This document shows, in pieces, positions 9,326 through 20,300 of a DNA stretch of 64,000 nucleotides (its first letter is position 1; each line of letters opens with the position of its first letter). The DNA is from Alphaproteobacteria bacterium (GTDB lineage: Bacteria; Pseudomonadota; Alphaproteobacteria; Sphingomonadales; Sphingomonadaceae), in assembly GCA_003241875.1 (NCBI GenBank), contig QBLU01000004.1, positions 61,332 to 125,331 on the forward strand. Reading direction: 5' to 3'. The position numbers and the translations under genes were made by a program. The notes beneath the pieces are model-generated. The model had not been told where the DNA came from. It searched no databases and was given only the letters and a program-made list of their open reading frames with translations.

Positions 9326-10609
9326 TCAGTGGGTCAGCGGCTTTCGCGCGTACAGGCCGTAGCCTGCGATCACCGCATAGCACAGCGCCGGGACCATAAG
9401 CGCCATCTGCAGGCTGGTGACGTCGGCGACGGCGCCGGTCAGCGGCGGGATGATGGCGCCGCCGACGATGGCGACGCAGATCAGCCCCGATCCTTCGGCG
9501 GCGCGCTTGCCCAGGCCCTCGCTGGCGAGGCTGAAGATGGTCGGGAACATGATCGAGTTGAACAGGCCGATGCCGAGCAAGGTCCAGCCGGCGATGGTAC
9601 CGCCGCTGTTCGCCGACAGCGCCAGCAGCGCAATGGCGACGGCGGCGACGGTGGCGAGCAGCTTGCCGGGTGACACCAGCCGCAGCAGAAAGGCACCGAT
9701 GAAGCGGCCGACGAGCGCACCGCCCCAGTAGAGCGGCAGGTGCTTGCCGGCATCGAGCTCGGCCAGGCCCATGACCTCGGGGCGCATCAGATAGTTGACG
9801 ATGAGCGAGCCGATGGCGACTTCGGCACCGACATAGAGGAAGATGCAGGCGGCACCGAGGGCAAAGCGTTGGCGTTTCAGCAGGTCGAAGGCCCGGGTGA
9901 TGCTGACATCGTCGCTGCGATCATTGGCCAGGCGGTCGCGGCGCGTCCAGACGACGGCGGCGATGATGACCAGCGCCGCGGCAAGGCCGAGGTAAGTGCG
10001 GACTACCACCTGGGTCTCGGCGGTGCGATAGGCCTCGAGCGCGGCGCCGCCAAGGGTTGCCGGATCGACGGTGGCGAGGCCGCCGAGGATGATGATGGCG
10101 CCGAAAAACGGGAAGATCGTGGTGCCGAGCGAGTTGAACGCCTGCGCAAAGGTGAGCCGGCTATGGGCCGTGAGGGGTGGCCCGAGCAGCGAGATCAGCG
10201 GATTGGCGACGACCTGGACCAGCGTGACCCCGCTGGCGAGGACGAATAGCGCCAGCAGGAAGACCGGGAACTGCCCCGATTGGGACGCCGGGATGAACAT
10301 CAGGCAGCCGGCGGTCATCGTCAGCAGGCCGATCGCGGCGCTGCGCATGTAGCCGAAGCGCTTGACGATGGCGGCGCCGGGCAGCGACATGATGAAATAG
10401 GCGGCGAAAAATGCCGATTGCACCAGCATCGCCTGGGCATAGCTGAGCTCGAAAAGGCCCTTCAGCTTGGGGATGATGACATCGTTGAGGCTGGTGATGC
10501 CGCCGAAAATGAAGAACAGCCCGAACACGAAGATGCGCAGATCGGGGGCGTCGACCCCCTGCGGCTGGGTATTTGTGGGGGCGGGAGCCACGGTCGGCGC
10601 GAGGGCCAT
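9326..10609 (-). CDS. FucP-type sugar MFS transporter (glucose/galactose permease family)
   Basis: 427 residues with about twelve hydrophobic segments after a short cytoplasmic Pro/Thr-rich N-terminus. The segment 'FVFGLFFIFGGITSLNDVII', followed by 'LSYAQAMLVQSAFFAAYFIM', is characteristic of the FucP/GluP sugar:H+ symporters. Placed back to back with edd-glk-eda, it most likely brings in glucose or a related hexose that glk phosphorylates. A LacI-like palindrome lies about 100 bp upstream of its start. Exact substrate unknown. Confidence 0.85.
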   Translation of the reverse strand: MALAPTVAPAPTNTQPQGVDAPDLRIFVFGLFFIFGGITSLNDVIIPKLKGLFELSYAQAMLVQSAFFAAYFIMSLPGAAIVKRFGYMRSAAIGLLTMTAGCLMFIPASQSGQFPVFLLALFVLASGVTLVQVVANPLISLLGPPLTAHSRLTFAQAFNSLGTTIFPFFGAIIILGGLATVDPATLGGAALEAYRTAETQVVVRTYLGLAAALVIIAAVVWTRRDRLANDRSDDVSITRAFDLLKRQRFALGAACIFLYVGAEVAIGSLIVNYLMRPEVMGLAELDAGKHLPLYWGGALVGRFIGAFLLRLVSPGKLLATVAAVAIALLALSANSGGTIAGWTLLGIGLFNSIMFPTIFSLASEGLGKRAAEGSGLICVAIVGGAIIPPLTGAVADVTSLQMALMVPALCYAVIAGYGLYARKPLTH

Positions 10610-10711
10610 CGGCGATCCAGTTGTTCGAGGGTGGGTTGTCAGGCGTTGAAGGCGTCGGTCGGGGGCCTTGCGGGGATGATAAGCACCGGAAAAACGCCGT
10701 GGGTGGCGGAC

Positions 10712-10727
10712 ATGGGAACGTTACCAT
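10712..10727. promoter_or_regulatory. LacI-family-like operator palindrome
   Basis: ATGGGAACGTTACCAT is a 16-bp palindrome with a central ACGT; seven of eight base pairs between the half-sites match. Even-length palindromes with a central CG are typical of LacI/GalR-family operators. It lies 102 bp upstream of the sugar transporter start and 94 bp upstream of ppc on the other strand. Control of the transporter by a sugar-responsive LacI regulator is the simplest reading. The regulator is not in this window. Confidence 0.45.
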
Positions 10728-10821
10728 AACCGGCCGGCAGGGGGTTACAAGACACTAACAGGGCTGTTGCGGTGCAACATTTGCCATCGACAAGGGCGGC
10801 GACACGCGCTTCACTGCCGCC

Positions 10822-13485
10822 ATGAACCAGCCTCTGCCTGCTTCCGATCGCGAGGATGTCCGCTATCTCGGGCGACTGCTCGGGGATGTCATCCGCGAAC
10901 AGGACGGCGCGGCGGTGTTCGACGCCATCGAGGGCATACGCCAGGCCAGCGTCGCCGCGCACCGGGCCCCCGATGGCGACTCGCGGCGGGCGCTCGGGGA
11001 GCGGCTGGAGCGGCTCGAACTTGGCGACACGCTGCGCTTTGTGCGCGGATTTCTGCTGTTCTCGCTGCTCGCCAACCTGGCGGAAGATCGTGGCGGCGGC
11101 GGGCCGCGCGAGGCGACGCTGGCCGGAGCGATCGACCGGCTGGCGGCGGCTGGGGTCGCAAAGGGTGAGGTGACGGCATTGCTGCAACGCGCGCTGATTG
11201 CGCCGGTGCTGACCGCGCATCCGACCGAGGTGCGCCGCAAGAGCATGATCGATCGCGAGTCGACGATCGCGGCGTTGATGGCGCAATGCCAGTCGGGGTT
11301 CTGCGACATGGCAACCGAGGCCGAACTGGTCCGCCAGATCACCATATTGTGGCAGACGCGGCCACTGCGCGCGGTGAAGCCTGTCGTCGCCGACGAGATC
11401 GCCTCGGCCCTGTCGTACCTCGAGAGCAGCTTCCTGCCCGTGCTGCCGCGTCTCCATGCCGAATGGGAGGCGCTGACCGGAGCGACGCTGCCGCCGTTCC
11501 TGCGGCCGGGCAGCTGGATCGGCGGCGATCGCGACGGCAATCCCAATGTCGATGCCGGCACGCTGCAGGCGGCGCTGGCGGCGCAGGCCGGGGTGGCGCT
11601 GGGGCATTATCTGCGCGAGCTCAACGTGCTCGGCGCCGAGCTGTCGATGTCGTCGGCGCATGTCGCGGTGTCGGATGCGGTGGCGGCGCTGGCCGACAGC
11701 AGCGGCGATACGGCGGCCAGCCGTGCCGACGAGCCCTATCGCCGGGCGCTCAGTGGCATCTATGCGCGGACCGCTGCCAGCTATCGCCGGCTCACCGGCA
11801 AGGCCCCGGCGCTGGCCGGCATCGTTGCGGCCGAACCCTATCATCGCGCCGCCGACCTGCTCGGCGACCTGGAGGCGGTGGCGGCGTCGCTGATGGCGCA
11901 TGGCGGCAAGGCGATGGTCGGCGCCCGGCTCGACCAGCTGATCCGCGCTGTCCGGATCTTCGGCTTTCACCTGGCGACTCTCGATCTTCGGCAGAACGCC
12001 GACGTCCATGCGCGCGTCGTCGCCGACCTGCTACGCGTCGCCGGCGTGCCGGGCGATTATGCCGGCATGGACGATGCGGCACGGGTGGCGCTGCTGGGGG
12101 CGGAGCTTGCATCGCCGCGGCTGCTGTTCAACCCGCATGCCGGCTATGACGCCGAAACGCTGAAGGAAATGGCGATCCTGCGCGCCGCCGCCGAGGCGCA
12201 CCGGAACTTCGGGCCGCAAGCGATCCGTGCCTATATCGTGTCGAAAACCAGCGGCGTTGCCAATCTGCTCGAAGTCTATGTGCTGCTGAAGGAGGTCGGG
12301 CTTTATGTCCCCGGCGATCCGCCGCATTGCCCGATCATGGCGGTACCGCTGTTCGAGACCATCGAGGACCTGGAGGCGGCGCCCGATGTCATGGCGCGCT
12401 ACCTCGATCGCCCCAAGGCGGCGGCGCTGGCTACCGAGCGCGGCCACCAGGAGGTGATGATCGGCTATTCGGATTCGAACAAGGATGGCGGTTACCTCAC
12501 CTCCAACTGGTCGCTGCACGAAGGCGCGCTGGCGCTGACCGGGGTGTTCGCGGCGCGCGGCCTGCAGATGCAGCTGTTCCATGGCCGCGGCGGTGCCGTG
12601 GGGCGCGGCGGCGGGCCGGCTTTCGACGCCATCCGGGCGCAGCCACAGGGCACGGTGATGGGGCGCATCCGCATCACCGAACAGGGCGAGGTCATCGCGT
12701 CGAAATACGGCACGCCCGAGGTGGCGGCGATCAGCCTGGAAACCATGGCGGCGGCGACGGTGCTCGCCAGCCTGGAGCCGCCGCGGTTGAGCGATGCCGA
12801 GTTCGCGCGGTTTCGGGACGCGATGGCGGATATCAGCGCGGCGGCGTACCGCGGCTATCGCGGGCTGGTCTATGAAACGCCGGGCTTCAACGGCTTTTTC
12901 CGCGCCTGCACGCCGATCACCGAGATTGCCGAGCTGAAGATCGGATCGCGCCCGGCATCGCGGACGGCGTCGGACCGGATCGAGGACCTGCGCGCCATCC
13001 CGTGGGTGTTCAGCTGGGCGCAGGCGCGCATCATGCTGCCGGGCTGGTACGGCGCGGGCGAGGCGCTGGCGGACTATCCCGACAAGGGCCTGCTGGCGGA
13101 GATGGTCGCGGCCTGGCCGTTTCTTGGAGCGACGCTGTCGAACCTGGAGATGGTGCTCGCCAAGTCGAACATGGAGATCGCCCGCCGCTATGCCGGGCTG
13201 GTGCCCGACGTGGCGCAGCGCGACGCCATCTTCGGGCGGATTGCCGACAGCTGGGAACGCACGCGCGACACGCTGCTGATGCTGACGGGGCAGGCGGCAC
13301 TGCTGGAGAACCAGCCGGCGCTGGCGCGATCGGTGAAGCTGCGGCTGCCCTATATCGATCCCTTGAACGAGCTGCAGATCGAGCTGATCCGGCGTCGGCG
13401 CGGCGGCGAGGGGGATGAACGCATTGCGGAGGGCATCCACCTGACGATCAACGGCATCGCCGCAGGTTTGCGCAATTCCGGCTGA
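10822..13485 (+). CDS. ppc: phosphoenolpyruvate carboxylase
   Basis: 887 residues, full length for bacterial PEPC. It carboxylates PEP to oxaloacetate, refilling the TCA cycle, which matters in Entner-Doudoroff organisms. The catalytic His is H133 in '[13 protein letters not shown]'. The glycine-rich loop '[14 protein letters not shown]' lies near residues 586-600, the '[13 protein letters not shown]' signature precedes it, and the C-terminus ends in a [11 protein letters not shown] tail like the family's RNTG end. It is transcribed divergently from the MFS gene across a 212-bp gap. Confidence 0.95.
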   Translation: MNQPLPASDREDVRYLGRLLGDVIREQDGAAVFDAIEGIRQASVAAHRAPDGDSRRALGERLERLELGDTLRFVRGFLLFSLLANLAEDRGGGGPREATLAGAIDRLAAAGVAKGEVTALLQRALIAPVLTAHPTEVRRKSMIDRESTIAALMAQCQSGFCDMATEAELVRQITILWQTRPLRAVKPVVADEIASALSYLESSFLPVLPRLHAEWEALTGATLPPFLRPGSWIGGDRDGNPNVDAGTLQAALAAQAGVALGHYLRELNVLGAELSMSSAHVAVSDAVAALADSSGDTAASRADEPYRRALSGIYARTAASYRRLTGKAPALAGIVAAEPYHRAADLLGDLEAVAASLMAHGGKAMVGARLDQLIRAVRIFGFHLATLDLRQNADVHARVVADLLRVAGVPGDYAGMDDAARVALLGAELASPRLLFNPHAGYDAETLKEMAILRAAAEAHRNFGPQAIRAYIVSKTSGVANLLEVYVLLKEVGLYVPGDPPHCPIMAVPLFETIEDLEAAPDVMARYLDRPKAAALATERGHQEVMIGYSDSNKDGGYLTSNWSLHEGALALTGVFAARGLQMQLFHGRGGAVGRGGGPAFDAIRAQPQGTVMGRIRITEQGEVIASKYGTPEVAAISLETMAAATVLASLEPPRLSDAEFARFRDAMADISAAAYRGYRGLVYETPGFNGFFRACTPITEIAELKIGSRPASRTASDRIEDLRAIPWVFSWAQARIMLPGWYGAGEALADYPDKGLLAEMVAAWPFLGATLSNLEMVLAKSNMEIARRYAGLVPDVAQRDAIFGRIADSWERTRDTLLMLTGQAALLENQPALARSVKLRLPYIDPLNELQIELIRRRRGGEGDERIAEGIHLTINGIAAGLRNSG

Positions 13486-13528
13486 ACGGCTTGCCCTTCT
13501 GCCGCTTCCCGGCCTAAACCCGCCGCTG

Positions 13529-14518
13529 ATGAAGCATGCACCGCACCCCGCCATCGCCGCCGGTGCCCATCCGTTTCCGCATTCCCACCTGCTCGGTATC
13601 GGCGCGCTGCAGCCGTGGGAGATGCTGTTCCTGCTCGACGAGGCGGAACAATGGGTCGACCTCAATCGCGGGCGCTCGAAGCATGACAATCGCCTGGCGG
13701 GGCTGACGCAGGTCAACGCCTTTTTCGAGAATTCGACCCGGACGCTGCTCAGCTTCGAGATTGCCGGCAAGCGGCTTGGCGCCGATGTCGTCAACCTGGG
13801 CGTGCAGGGCTCGTCGGTGAAAAAGGGCGAGACGCTGCTCGATACCGCATTGACGCTCAACGCCATGCACCCCGATTTGATCGTCATCCGGCACGGGTCT
13901 TCGGGGGCGGTGCAGCTGATCGCCGAAAAGGTCGATTGCCCGGTGCTCAACGCCGGCGACGGTCGGCATGAACATCCCACGCAGGCGCTGCTCGATGCCC
14001 TGACCATCCGGCGGCGCAAGGGCCGGCTGGAGGGGCTGACCGTCGCCATCTGCGGCGATATCCTGCACAGCCGGGTGGCACGATCGAATTTCCAGCTTCT
14101 CGGCTCGCTGGGCGCCAAGGTGCGCGTGGTGGCGCCGCCGACGCTGCTGCCGGCCAATGTCGAGCAGCTGGGCGTCGATGTGTTCACCGACATGGACAAG
14201 GGGCTGGCCGGCGTCGACGTGGTGATGATGCTGCGGCTGCAGACCGAGCGGATGGACGGCGCCTATGTGCCGTCGACGCGGGAGTATTTCCGGTTTTTCG
14301 GGCTGACCGAGGCGCGGCTCGCCCATGCCGCGCCCGATGTGCTGGTCATGCACCCGGGCCCGATGAACCGCGGCGTGGAGATCGACGGCAGCATCGCCAA
14401 CGACATCGTGCGGTCGGCGGTGACCGAACAGGTCGAGATGGGCGTCGCGGTGCGCATGGCCTGCCTCGACGTGCTGACGCGGACCCGGCGCGAAGTCGCC
14501 GGCTGGCCCCACCCATGA
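13529..14518 (+). CDS. pyrB: aspartate carbamoyltransferase catalytic subunit
   Basis: 329 residues. It condenses carbamoyl phosphate with aspartate in pyrimidine synthesis. The carbamoyl-phosphate motif STRT is in '[20 protein letters not shown]', and the aspartate-side '[14 protein letters not shown]' and '[12 protein letters not shown]' motifs are present. It overlaps the following dihydroorotase-like gene by 4 bp (ATGA). This pairing is the arrangement of dodecameric class A ATCases, where an inactive PyrC homologue holds the complex together. Confidence 0.95.
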   Translation: MKHAPHPAIAAGAHPFPHSHLLGIGALQPWEMLFLLDEAEQWVDLNRGRSKHDNRLAGLTQVNAFFENSTRTLLSFEIAGKRLGADVVNLGVQGSSVKKGETLLDTALTLNAMHPDLIVIRHGSSGAVQLIAEKVDCPVLNAGDGRHEHPTQALLDALTIRRRKGRLEGLTVAICGDILHSRVARSNFQLLGSLGAKVRVVAPPTLLPANVEQLGVDVFTDMDKGLAGVDVVMMLRLQTERMDGAYVPSTREYFRFFGLTEARLAHAAPDVLVMHPGPMNRGVEIDGSIANDIVRSAVTEQVEMGVAVRMACLDVLTRTRREVAGWPHP

Positions 14519-15744
14519 GGCCGCTGGCAATCACCGGCGCGCGTGTCATCGACCCGGCGTCGGGGCGTGACGGCGTCGCGACCCTGCTGGTCCGCGACCG
14601 CGTCATTGCCGGCATCGGCAGCAATGCGCCACCGTCCGACGCCGAGATCATCGACGGCAGCGGCCTGGTGCTGGCCCCCGGGCTGATCGACACGGGCGTG
14701 TTCCGCGCCGATCCGGCCGCCTGCCATGCCGGCGGCATCACTCGGGTGGTGCTGATGCCCGACCAGCGGCCGCCGCTCGACGATCCGGCGCTGGTGGCGT
14801 TTGCGCAGGCCATGGGCAAGCCGGGTGTCTGGGTGCATCCGCTGGTGGCGGCGACGCGGGATCTTGCGGGACAGGAGCTTGCCGAAATCGGGCTGGGGCA
14901 AGCGGCCGGTGCCGTCGGCGTGGCGACCGGGCGCGGGGCCATCGCCAGCAGCGCGGTCATGCACCGGCTATTGTCCTATTCGCGGGCCTTTGGCTTGGCC
15001 GTCGTGACCCATGCCGAGGACCCGGCGCTGACGGCGGGCGCTGTGGCGACCGAGGGCGATTATGCCACGCGGCTCGGCCTGGCGGCGGCGCCGGCGTTCG
15101 CCGAGAGCTTGGCCGTGGCGCGCGACATACGGCTGGCAGAGGCGACCGGCGCGCGGCTGCACATCCGCCAGGTGACGACGGCGGAGGGCATTGCGCTGGT
15201 GCGCGACGCCCGGGCGCGCGGCGTCGCGGTGACGGCGGGGGTGACGCCGGCCCACTGGCTGCTGAACGAAACCGCGGTGGCGGGTTTCCGCTCGTTCGCC
15301 CGGCTGTCGCCGCCGCTGCGCAGCGACGACGACCGCCGCGCGGTGGAGGCCGGGATCGCCGACGGCACCATCACCATCATCGCGTCGGGCCATGACCCGC
15401 GCACCCAGGAAGACAAGCGCCTGCCGTTCGCCGATGCGAAGCCGGGCATGGCCGGGGCGGAGACCCTGCTGGCGCTGGCGCTGTCTCTGGTAAGATCGGG
15501 CGCGCTGACGCTGGCACAGGCGCTGGCGACGATGACAGCGGCACCGGCGGCGCTTTTCGGCTTGCCGGGCGGGACGTTAAGCGTCGGCTCACCTGCCGAT
15601 CTTATGCTGTTCGACGAAGCGGCGCCGTGGCGGATCGATGGCGATCGCTTTACGGGTGCCGGCAATACGCCGTTCGATGGCCTGCCGGTGGCGGGCCGCG
15701 TACGAATGACGATCAAGGGTGGAGAGCTGGTTTGGCGCGGGTAG
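14515..15744 (+). CDS. pyrC': non-catalytic dihydroorotase homologue (PyrC'/PyrX type)
   Basis: 409 residues, amidohydrolase fold with '[15 protein letters not shown]' where active dihydroorotases have PGLIDxHVH. Both metal-binding histidines of the HxH motif are replaced. The later metal/catalytic Asp of the TDHAPH motif is also altered: '[14 protein letters not shown]' stands there. The fold markers '[14 protein letters not shown]' and a C-terminal '[10 protein letters not shown]' remain. By analogy with Pseudomonas PyrC', it should be a structural partner of PyrB rather than an enzyme, so an active pyrC must be elsewhere. It is coupled to pyrB by ATGA. Confidence 0.85.
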   Translation: MRPLAITGARVIDPASGRDGVATLLVRDRVIAGIGSNAPPSDAEIIDGSGLVLAPGLIDTGVFRADPAACHAGGITRVVLMPDQRPPLDDPALVAFAQAMGKPGVWVHPLVAATRDLAGQELAEIGLGQAAGAVGVATGRGAIASSAVMHRLLSYSRAFGLAVVTHAEDPALTAGAVATEGDYATRLGLAAAPAFAESLAVARDIRLAEATGARLHIRQVTTAEGIALVRDARARGVAVTAGVTPAHWLLNETAVAGFRSFARLSPPLRSDDDRRAVEAGIADGTITIIASGHDPRTQEDKRLPFADAKPGMAGAETLLALALSLVRSGALTLAQALATMTAAPAALFGLPGGTLSVGSPADLMLFDEAAPWRIDGDRFTGAGNTPFDGLPVAGRVRMTIKGGELVWRG

Positions 15745-17207
15745 GTTTTACGCTGTTGATGGGGCTGGCCGCCATGTCGACCTCGGCGCTGGCGGCACGG
15801 CCGAAGCCGGCGCCGCCGCCGGTCGCTGCCGCCCCGGCGCCGCCGGTGCCGAGTGTGAAGCAGGGTGTCGAGCTGTGGCGCGCCGGGGACTATGCCGGCG
15901 CCGTCGCCATGTGGCAGCCGTTTGCCAACGGCAATGATCCCGACGCGATGTTCAATATCGGCCAGGCGCACAAGCTGGGTCGCGCCGTGCCCAAGGACCT
16001 GGGCGTTGCGCGCGACTGGTATCGCCGGGCAGCGTTGAAGGGTCACCTGCCGGCGCAGGCCAATCTCGGCATCCTGCTGTTCCAGGCGGGCGAAAAGGCC
16101 GAGGCCGTACGCTGGCTGAGGGCGGCCGCCGACAAGAACGAGATGCGGGCGCAATATGTGCTCGGTGTCGCCAACTGGAACGGCGATGGGGTGCCGCGCA
16201 GCATGACGCTGGCCTATGGCTACCTCGCCCGCGCCGCCGCCCAGGGCCTGCCCGAGGCAAAGACCGCGCTCGACAATCTGACCGGGATGATCGCGCCGGT
16301 GGAGCGCGCCAATGGCTGGGCGGTCGCCACGAGCCTTGCCGGTGGCAACGGCGTGCCCCCCGAATTCGCGCCCGGCGCGCCGAAGCGGGCGCTGGCGTCG
16401 AACCGTGACGCGGTGATCAAGCCGCTGCCGGGCCCGCCGCCGGTGGTGTTTGCCAAGGCGCCCGAGACGCCGACGCCCGCGCCGACCGGCATTGCCGCGG
16501 TCAACCCGGCGGCGCTGCCGCCCTCCGCCCAGTTGGTGAAGCCGGTGCCGGCAGCACCGACGCCCGCCGTGGCGCCGGTTTCAGTGGCGAGCAGCGTGCC
16601 CGAGCGGCCGCCGGTGGTCGCATCGGCGCTGACAACGCCGGCAACGCCACAGCAGCGGCCTGTGCAGCCTGCGACGCTGCCCCCGGCGCGGCCGGCACCG
16701 TTGACTGCGGCAGCCTCGACCCCGGTGCCGATCACGGCGCCGGTGCCGCGACCCGCGGCGCCCGACGCGCGCGCTGCGACCGTGCAGACGCGGCCATCGG
16801 CGCCGCCGGTGACGAATGTCGCGGTGCCGTCGTCAGCGCCGGCGGTGAGGCCGGTGGAGACCGCTGCCGCAGTGCCCGCGCCAACGCCAGTCGCCGCACC
16901 GCCCAAGCCTGCCAAGCCTGTCGAAACCGCAGCGGTGGTGCCGAAGCCTGCCGCCAGGACGGTGCCGAAGCCGACAGGCTGGCGTGTCCAGCTCGGGGCA
17001 TTCGCCAAGCGGGCGCAGGCTGAGGTCGCCTGGACCGACGTCAAGACCAAGCAGAAGCAGCTCGTCGGCAAACAGCAGCCGATCTACCTGGCCGATGGCA
17101 GCGTCACCAAGCTGCAGATGGGGCCGTACAAGGACAAGACGGCGGCGCGCGACGTGTGCGCGAAGATTGCCTTCACTGGGCGCGCTTGCTTCGTGACCGA
17201 GGGCTGA
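15732..17207 (+). CDS. Sel1-repeat and SPOR-domain envelope protein
   Basis: 491 residues from a TTG at 15732 that overlaps the end of pyrC' by 13 bp, with GGAGA just upstream. This start gives a clean signal peptide ([22 protein letters not shown]), whereas the longer frame begins inside pyrC'. Residues ~40-190 hold Sel1-like helical repeats ('DAMFNIGQAHKLGRAVPKDL', 'AQYVLGVANWNGDGVPRSM'). A ~200-residue Pro/Ala/Val linker follows, then a C-terminal SPOR domain from 'GWRVQLGAFAKRAQAE'. SPOR domains bind denuded septal peptidoglycan, so a periplasmic division or cell-wall role is likely. Confidence 0.8.
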   Translation: MARVGFTLLMGLAAMSTSALAARPKPAPPPVAAAPAPPVPSVKQGVELWRAGDYAGAVAMWQPFANGNDPDAMFNIGQAHKLGRAVPKDLGVARDWYRRAALKGHLPAQANLGILLFQAGEKAEAVRWLRAAADKNEMRAQYVLGVANWNGDGVPRSMTLAYGYLARAAAQGLPEAKTALDNLTGMIAPVERANGWAVATSLAGGNGVPPEFAPGAPKRALASNRDAVIKPLPGPPPVVFAKAPETPTPAPTGIAAVNPAALPPSAQLVKPVPAAPTPAVAPVSVASSVPERPPVVASALTTPATPQQRPVQPATLPPARPAPLTAAASTPVPITAPVPRPAAPDARAATVQTRPSAPPVTNVAVPSSAPAVRPVETAAAVPAPTPVAAPPKPAKPVETAAVVPKPAARTVPKPTGWRVQLGAFAKRAQAEVAWTDVKTKQKQLVGKQQPIYLADGSVTKLQMGPYKDKTAARDVCAKIAFTGRACFVTEG

Positions 17208-17210
17208 GTC

Positions 17211-17334
17211 CTCCTCCTCCGGGGGGAGGCGAGAGACGGCGAAGCGGCCCTGGGTGGGGTTCATTCGTGCCCACGGGCGGTCGACCCCCACCCGCTCGGC
17301 CGCGCCGAGTCGCCTCCCCGCTGAGGGGGAGGGG
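17211..17334. repeat. two copies of an interspersed hairpin repeat, inverted
   Basis: Between the convergent SPOR and indolepyruvate genes lie two C/G-rich units: about 17211-17265 and, on the opposite strand, about 17283-17334. Each has a CTCCCC...GGGGAG hairpin followed by a GGCGAC/GGCGAG spacer, a CGGCGCGGCCG-like stem and GGGTGGGG. The same order of elements recurs at 39809-39864 and 42368-42512. They look like a REP-type extragenic family and may act as a bidirectional terminator. Confidence 0.55.
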
Positions 17335-20300
17335 TCAGGCTGCCGCCCGCGCTGCCTCGCCGGGCCATTTGGCCCAGAGCGCGCTCCGCCGCTTGGCGAC
17401 GGCCTCGCGCTGCGCCGCCTTGACCGGGCCGAAGCCGCGGACGTCCATCGGCAGTTTCGCGATGGCGATGGCCATGCTGGCGTTGCTGTCGGTCAGGCCG
17501 GCGATCAGGCGGTCGACTTCGGTTTCATAGGCAGCGATGTCGGCGCGTTCCTCGCGACGCTCGGCACTGTAGCCGAAGACGTCGAGCTTGGTGCCGCGCA
17601 GGCCCTTCATCTTCGCCAGCAGGCCGAAGGCGGTGAAGATCCACGGCCCGAAGCTGCGCTTTTTGGGGCGGCCGGTGGCGGGGTCGATGCCGCCGAAGAT
17701 CGGCGGGGCGAGCTGCACCTTCAGACTGCCGCCGCTGAACTGGGCGTCGAAAGCCGCCTTGAAGCGGCCATCGGAATAGAGGCGGCCAACTTCATATTCG
17801 TCCTTGTATGCCAGCAGCTTGTAGTAGCTTCTTGCCACAGCCTCTGCAAAGCCGTCGCCGCCGGCGCTGCGGGCGCGGCCGACCAGCGCGGTAAAGCGAT
17901 CGGCATAAGCCGCGTCCTGATAAGCGGTCAGGTCGGCGATGCGGCGGGCGATGATCTCGTCGAGTGTCGTCGCCGGCGGCGCGATGGACGGCCCGCGGGC
18001 TTCCTCGACCATCGCCAGCACCTTGTCGGGGCGGGTGGCGAGCAGTCGGCCGAGGCCAAAGGCGCGCTTGTTGAAATCGACGGCAACGCCGTTGAGTTCG
18101 ATCGCCGCCTCGATGCTGGCGCGCTGCAGCGGAATCAGGCCCTTTTGCCAAGCATAGCCCATGACGATGATGTTGGACGCGATCGCATCCCCCATCAGCG
18201 TGACGGCGACGGTGTCAGCGGCGATGAAATCGCAGGCATTGGGGTTCGACGCGCCGCGGATCACCTTTTCGACCTGGGCCGAGCGGAAATCGAGGTCGCG
18301 ATTGCGGACGAAATCGGCGGTCGGCGCGATATCGGCATTGGCGACGACGGCGGTGCGCGTCGGGATCATCAGCGTCTGGGTCGGCTTGTCGGCGGCGACG
18401 ACGGCGTCGCAGGCGAGCACCAGGTCGGCGCCACCGTCGATGATGCGCGGCGACAACAGGTCGTCGTTCTTCATGGCCAGGCGAACGTGCGAATAGACGG
18501 CGCCGCCTTTTTGCGCGAGGCCGGCCATGTCGGCGGTGGTGGAGGCGAGCCCTTCCAGATGGCCGGCGGTGCCGAGCAGGGCCGACACGGTCAGCACGCC
18601 GGTGCCGCCGATGCCGGTGACCATGATGTTATAGCCATGGCCTGGAGCGGGCACGCTGGGTTCCGGCACGTCGCCAAAGTCGAAATCGACTCGGGATTTC
18701 TTGACCTCGGCGCCTTCGACCGTGACGAAACTCGGGCAGAAGCCCTTGAGACAGCTATAGTCCTTGTTACAGCTCGACTGATTGATACGGCGCTTGCGGC
18801 CGAATTCGGTTTCCAGCGGCTCGATCGACACGCAGTTCGACTGCACCGAGCAATCACCGCAGCCCTCGCAGACGGCGCTGTTGATGAAGATGCGCTGGGT
18901 CGGGTCGACCATGGTCTTGCGCTTGCGGCGGCGGCGCTTTTCGGCGGCGCAGGTCTGGTCGAAGACGATGATGGTCGTGCCGACGGTGGCGGCAAATTCA
19001 TCCTGAATCGCCGGCAGCGCCGAGCGATCGAGCAGCCGGACTGAAGACGGCAGCGTAACCCCCTGGTAACGTGACAGGTCCTCGGTCAGCACGACGACCT
19101 TTTTGGCATTTTCAGCGACCATCTGATGGGCGATCTGGTCGACGCTCAACTCGCCATCATGCTTCTGGCCGCCGGTCATGGCGACGGCGTCGTTGTAGAG
19201 GATCTTGTAGGTGATGTTGACGCCCGACGCGATCGACTGGCGGATGGCGAGCAGCCCGGAATGGAAATAAGTGCCGTCGCCCAGATTGGCAAAGACATGC
19301 TTTTCGGACGTGAACGGCGCCTCGCCGACCCAGGTCACGCCTTCGCCGCCCATCTGGGTGAAGGTTTCGGCGCGGTCCATCCACAGCGCCATGATGTGGC
19401 AGCCGATGCCGGCGAGCGCGCGCTGACCCTCCGGCGGCTTGGTCGAGGTGTTGTGCGGGCAGCCGGAGCAGAAATAGGGTGTACGCTTGATGGGGGTGAC
19501 ATAGGCGTCGGATTTCCGCGACTGATCGTCGAAGAATGTCAGTGTCTTGCGGATGTTTTCGGAGTCGTGGTAGCGCTGGATGCGGGCGGCGATGATGTGC
19601 GCGATGACGCCGGGGGTTAGCTCGTTGTCGGGGCTGAGCAGCCATTCGCCGCTTTCGTCGTGCTTGCCGACGATGCGCGGGCGCACTGCGGGATTCCAGT
19701 TATACAGCTGCCATTTCAGCTGGTGCTCGATGAACTCGCGCTTTTCCTCGATGACGAGAACTTCCTCCAGCCCTTCGGCGAAGCCGCGCATGCCGTCGGG
19801 CTCCAGCGGCCAGGGCATGCCGACCTTGTAGACGCGAAGTCCGATGTCGGCGGCGACGGCGGCGGTGATGCCGAGCTCGTCGAGGGCTTCCATCGTGTCG
19901 GCATAGGCCTTGCCGGTGGTGACAATGCCGAAACGGGGCTTGGGCGTGTCCCAGACGATGCGGTCGATCTTGTTGGCCTTGGCAAAGGCCAGGGCGGCGA
20001 AGCCCTTGTAACGCTGCAGGCGGGTGTCTTCCTCGCGCCAGATGTCGCCGCCGCGGATGTGGATGCCGCCTTCCGGGAATTCGAAGTCCGGAATGATGAT
20101 CGGCTTCCATTCATTGGCGAGATCGATGGTGGCAGAGGTTTCGACGGTGTCCGCGGTCGCCTTGAAGCCGACCCAGGTACCGGCAAAGCGGCTCATGGCG
20201 AGGCCGAGCAGGCCATATTCGACGAACTCATGCACCGACGACGGCGCGAGGAACGGCACGAACGCCGCCTGGAAGTTATGGTCGGACTGGTGGGGCAGGG

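Noticed and set aside
16220..17071. Ala/Gly/Thr-rich frame antisense to the SPOR protein linker
   Set aside because: Mirrors the low-complexity Pro/Ala linker; no start signals and no family.
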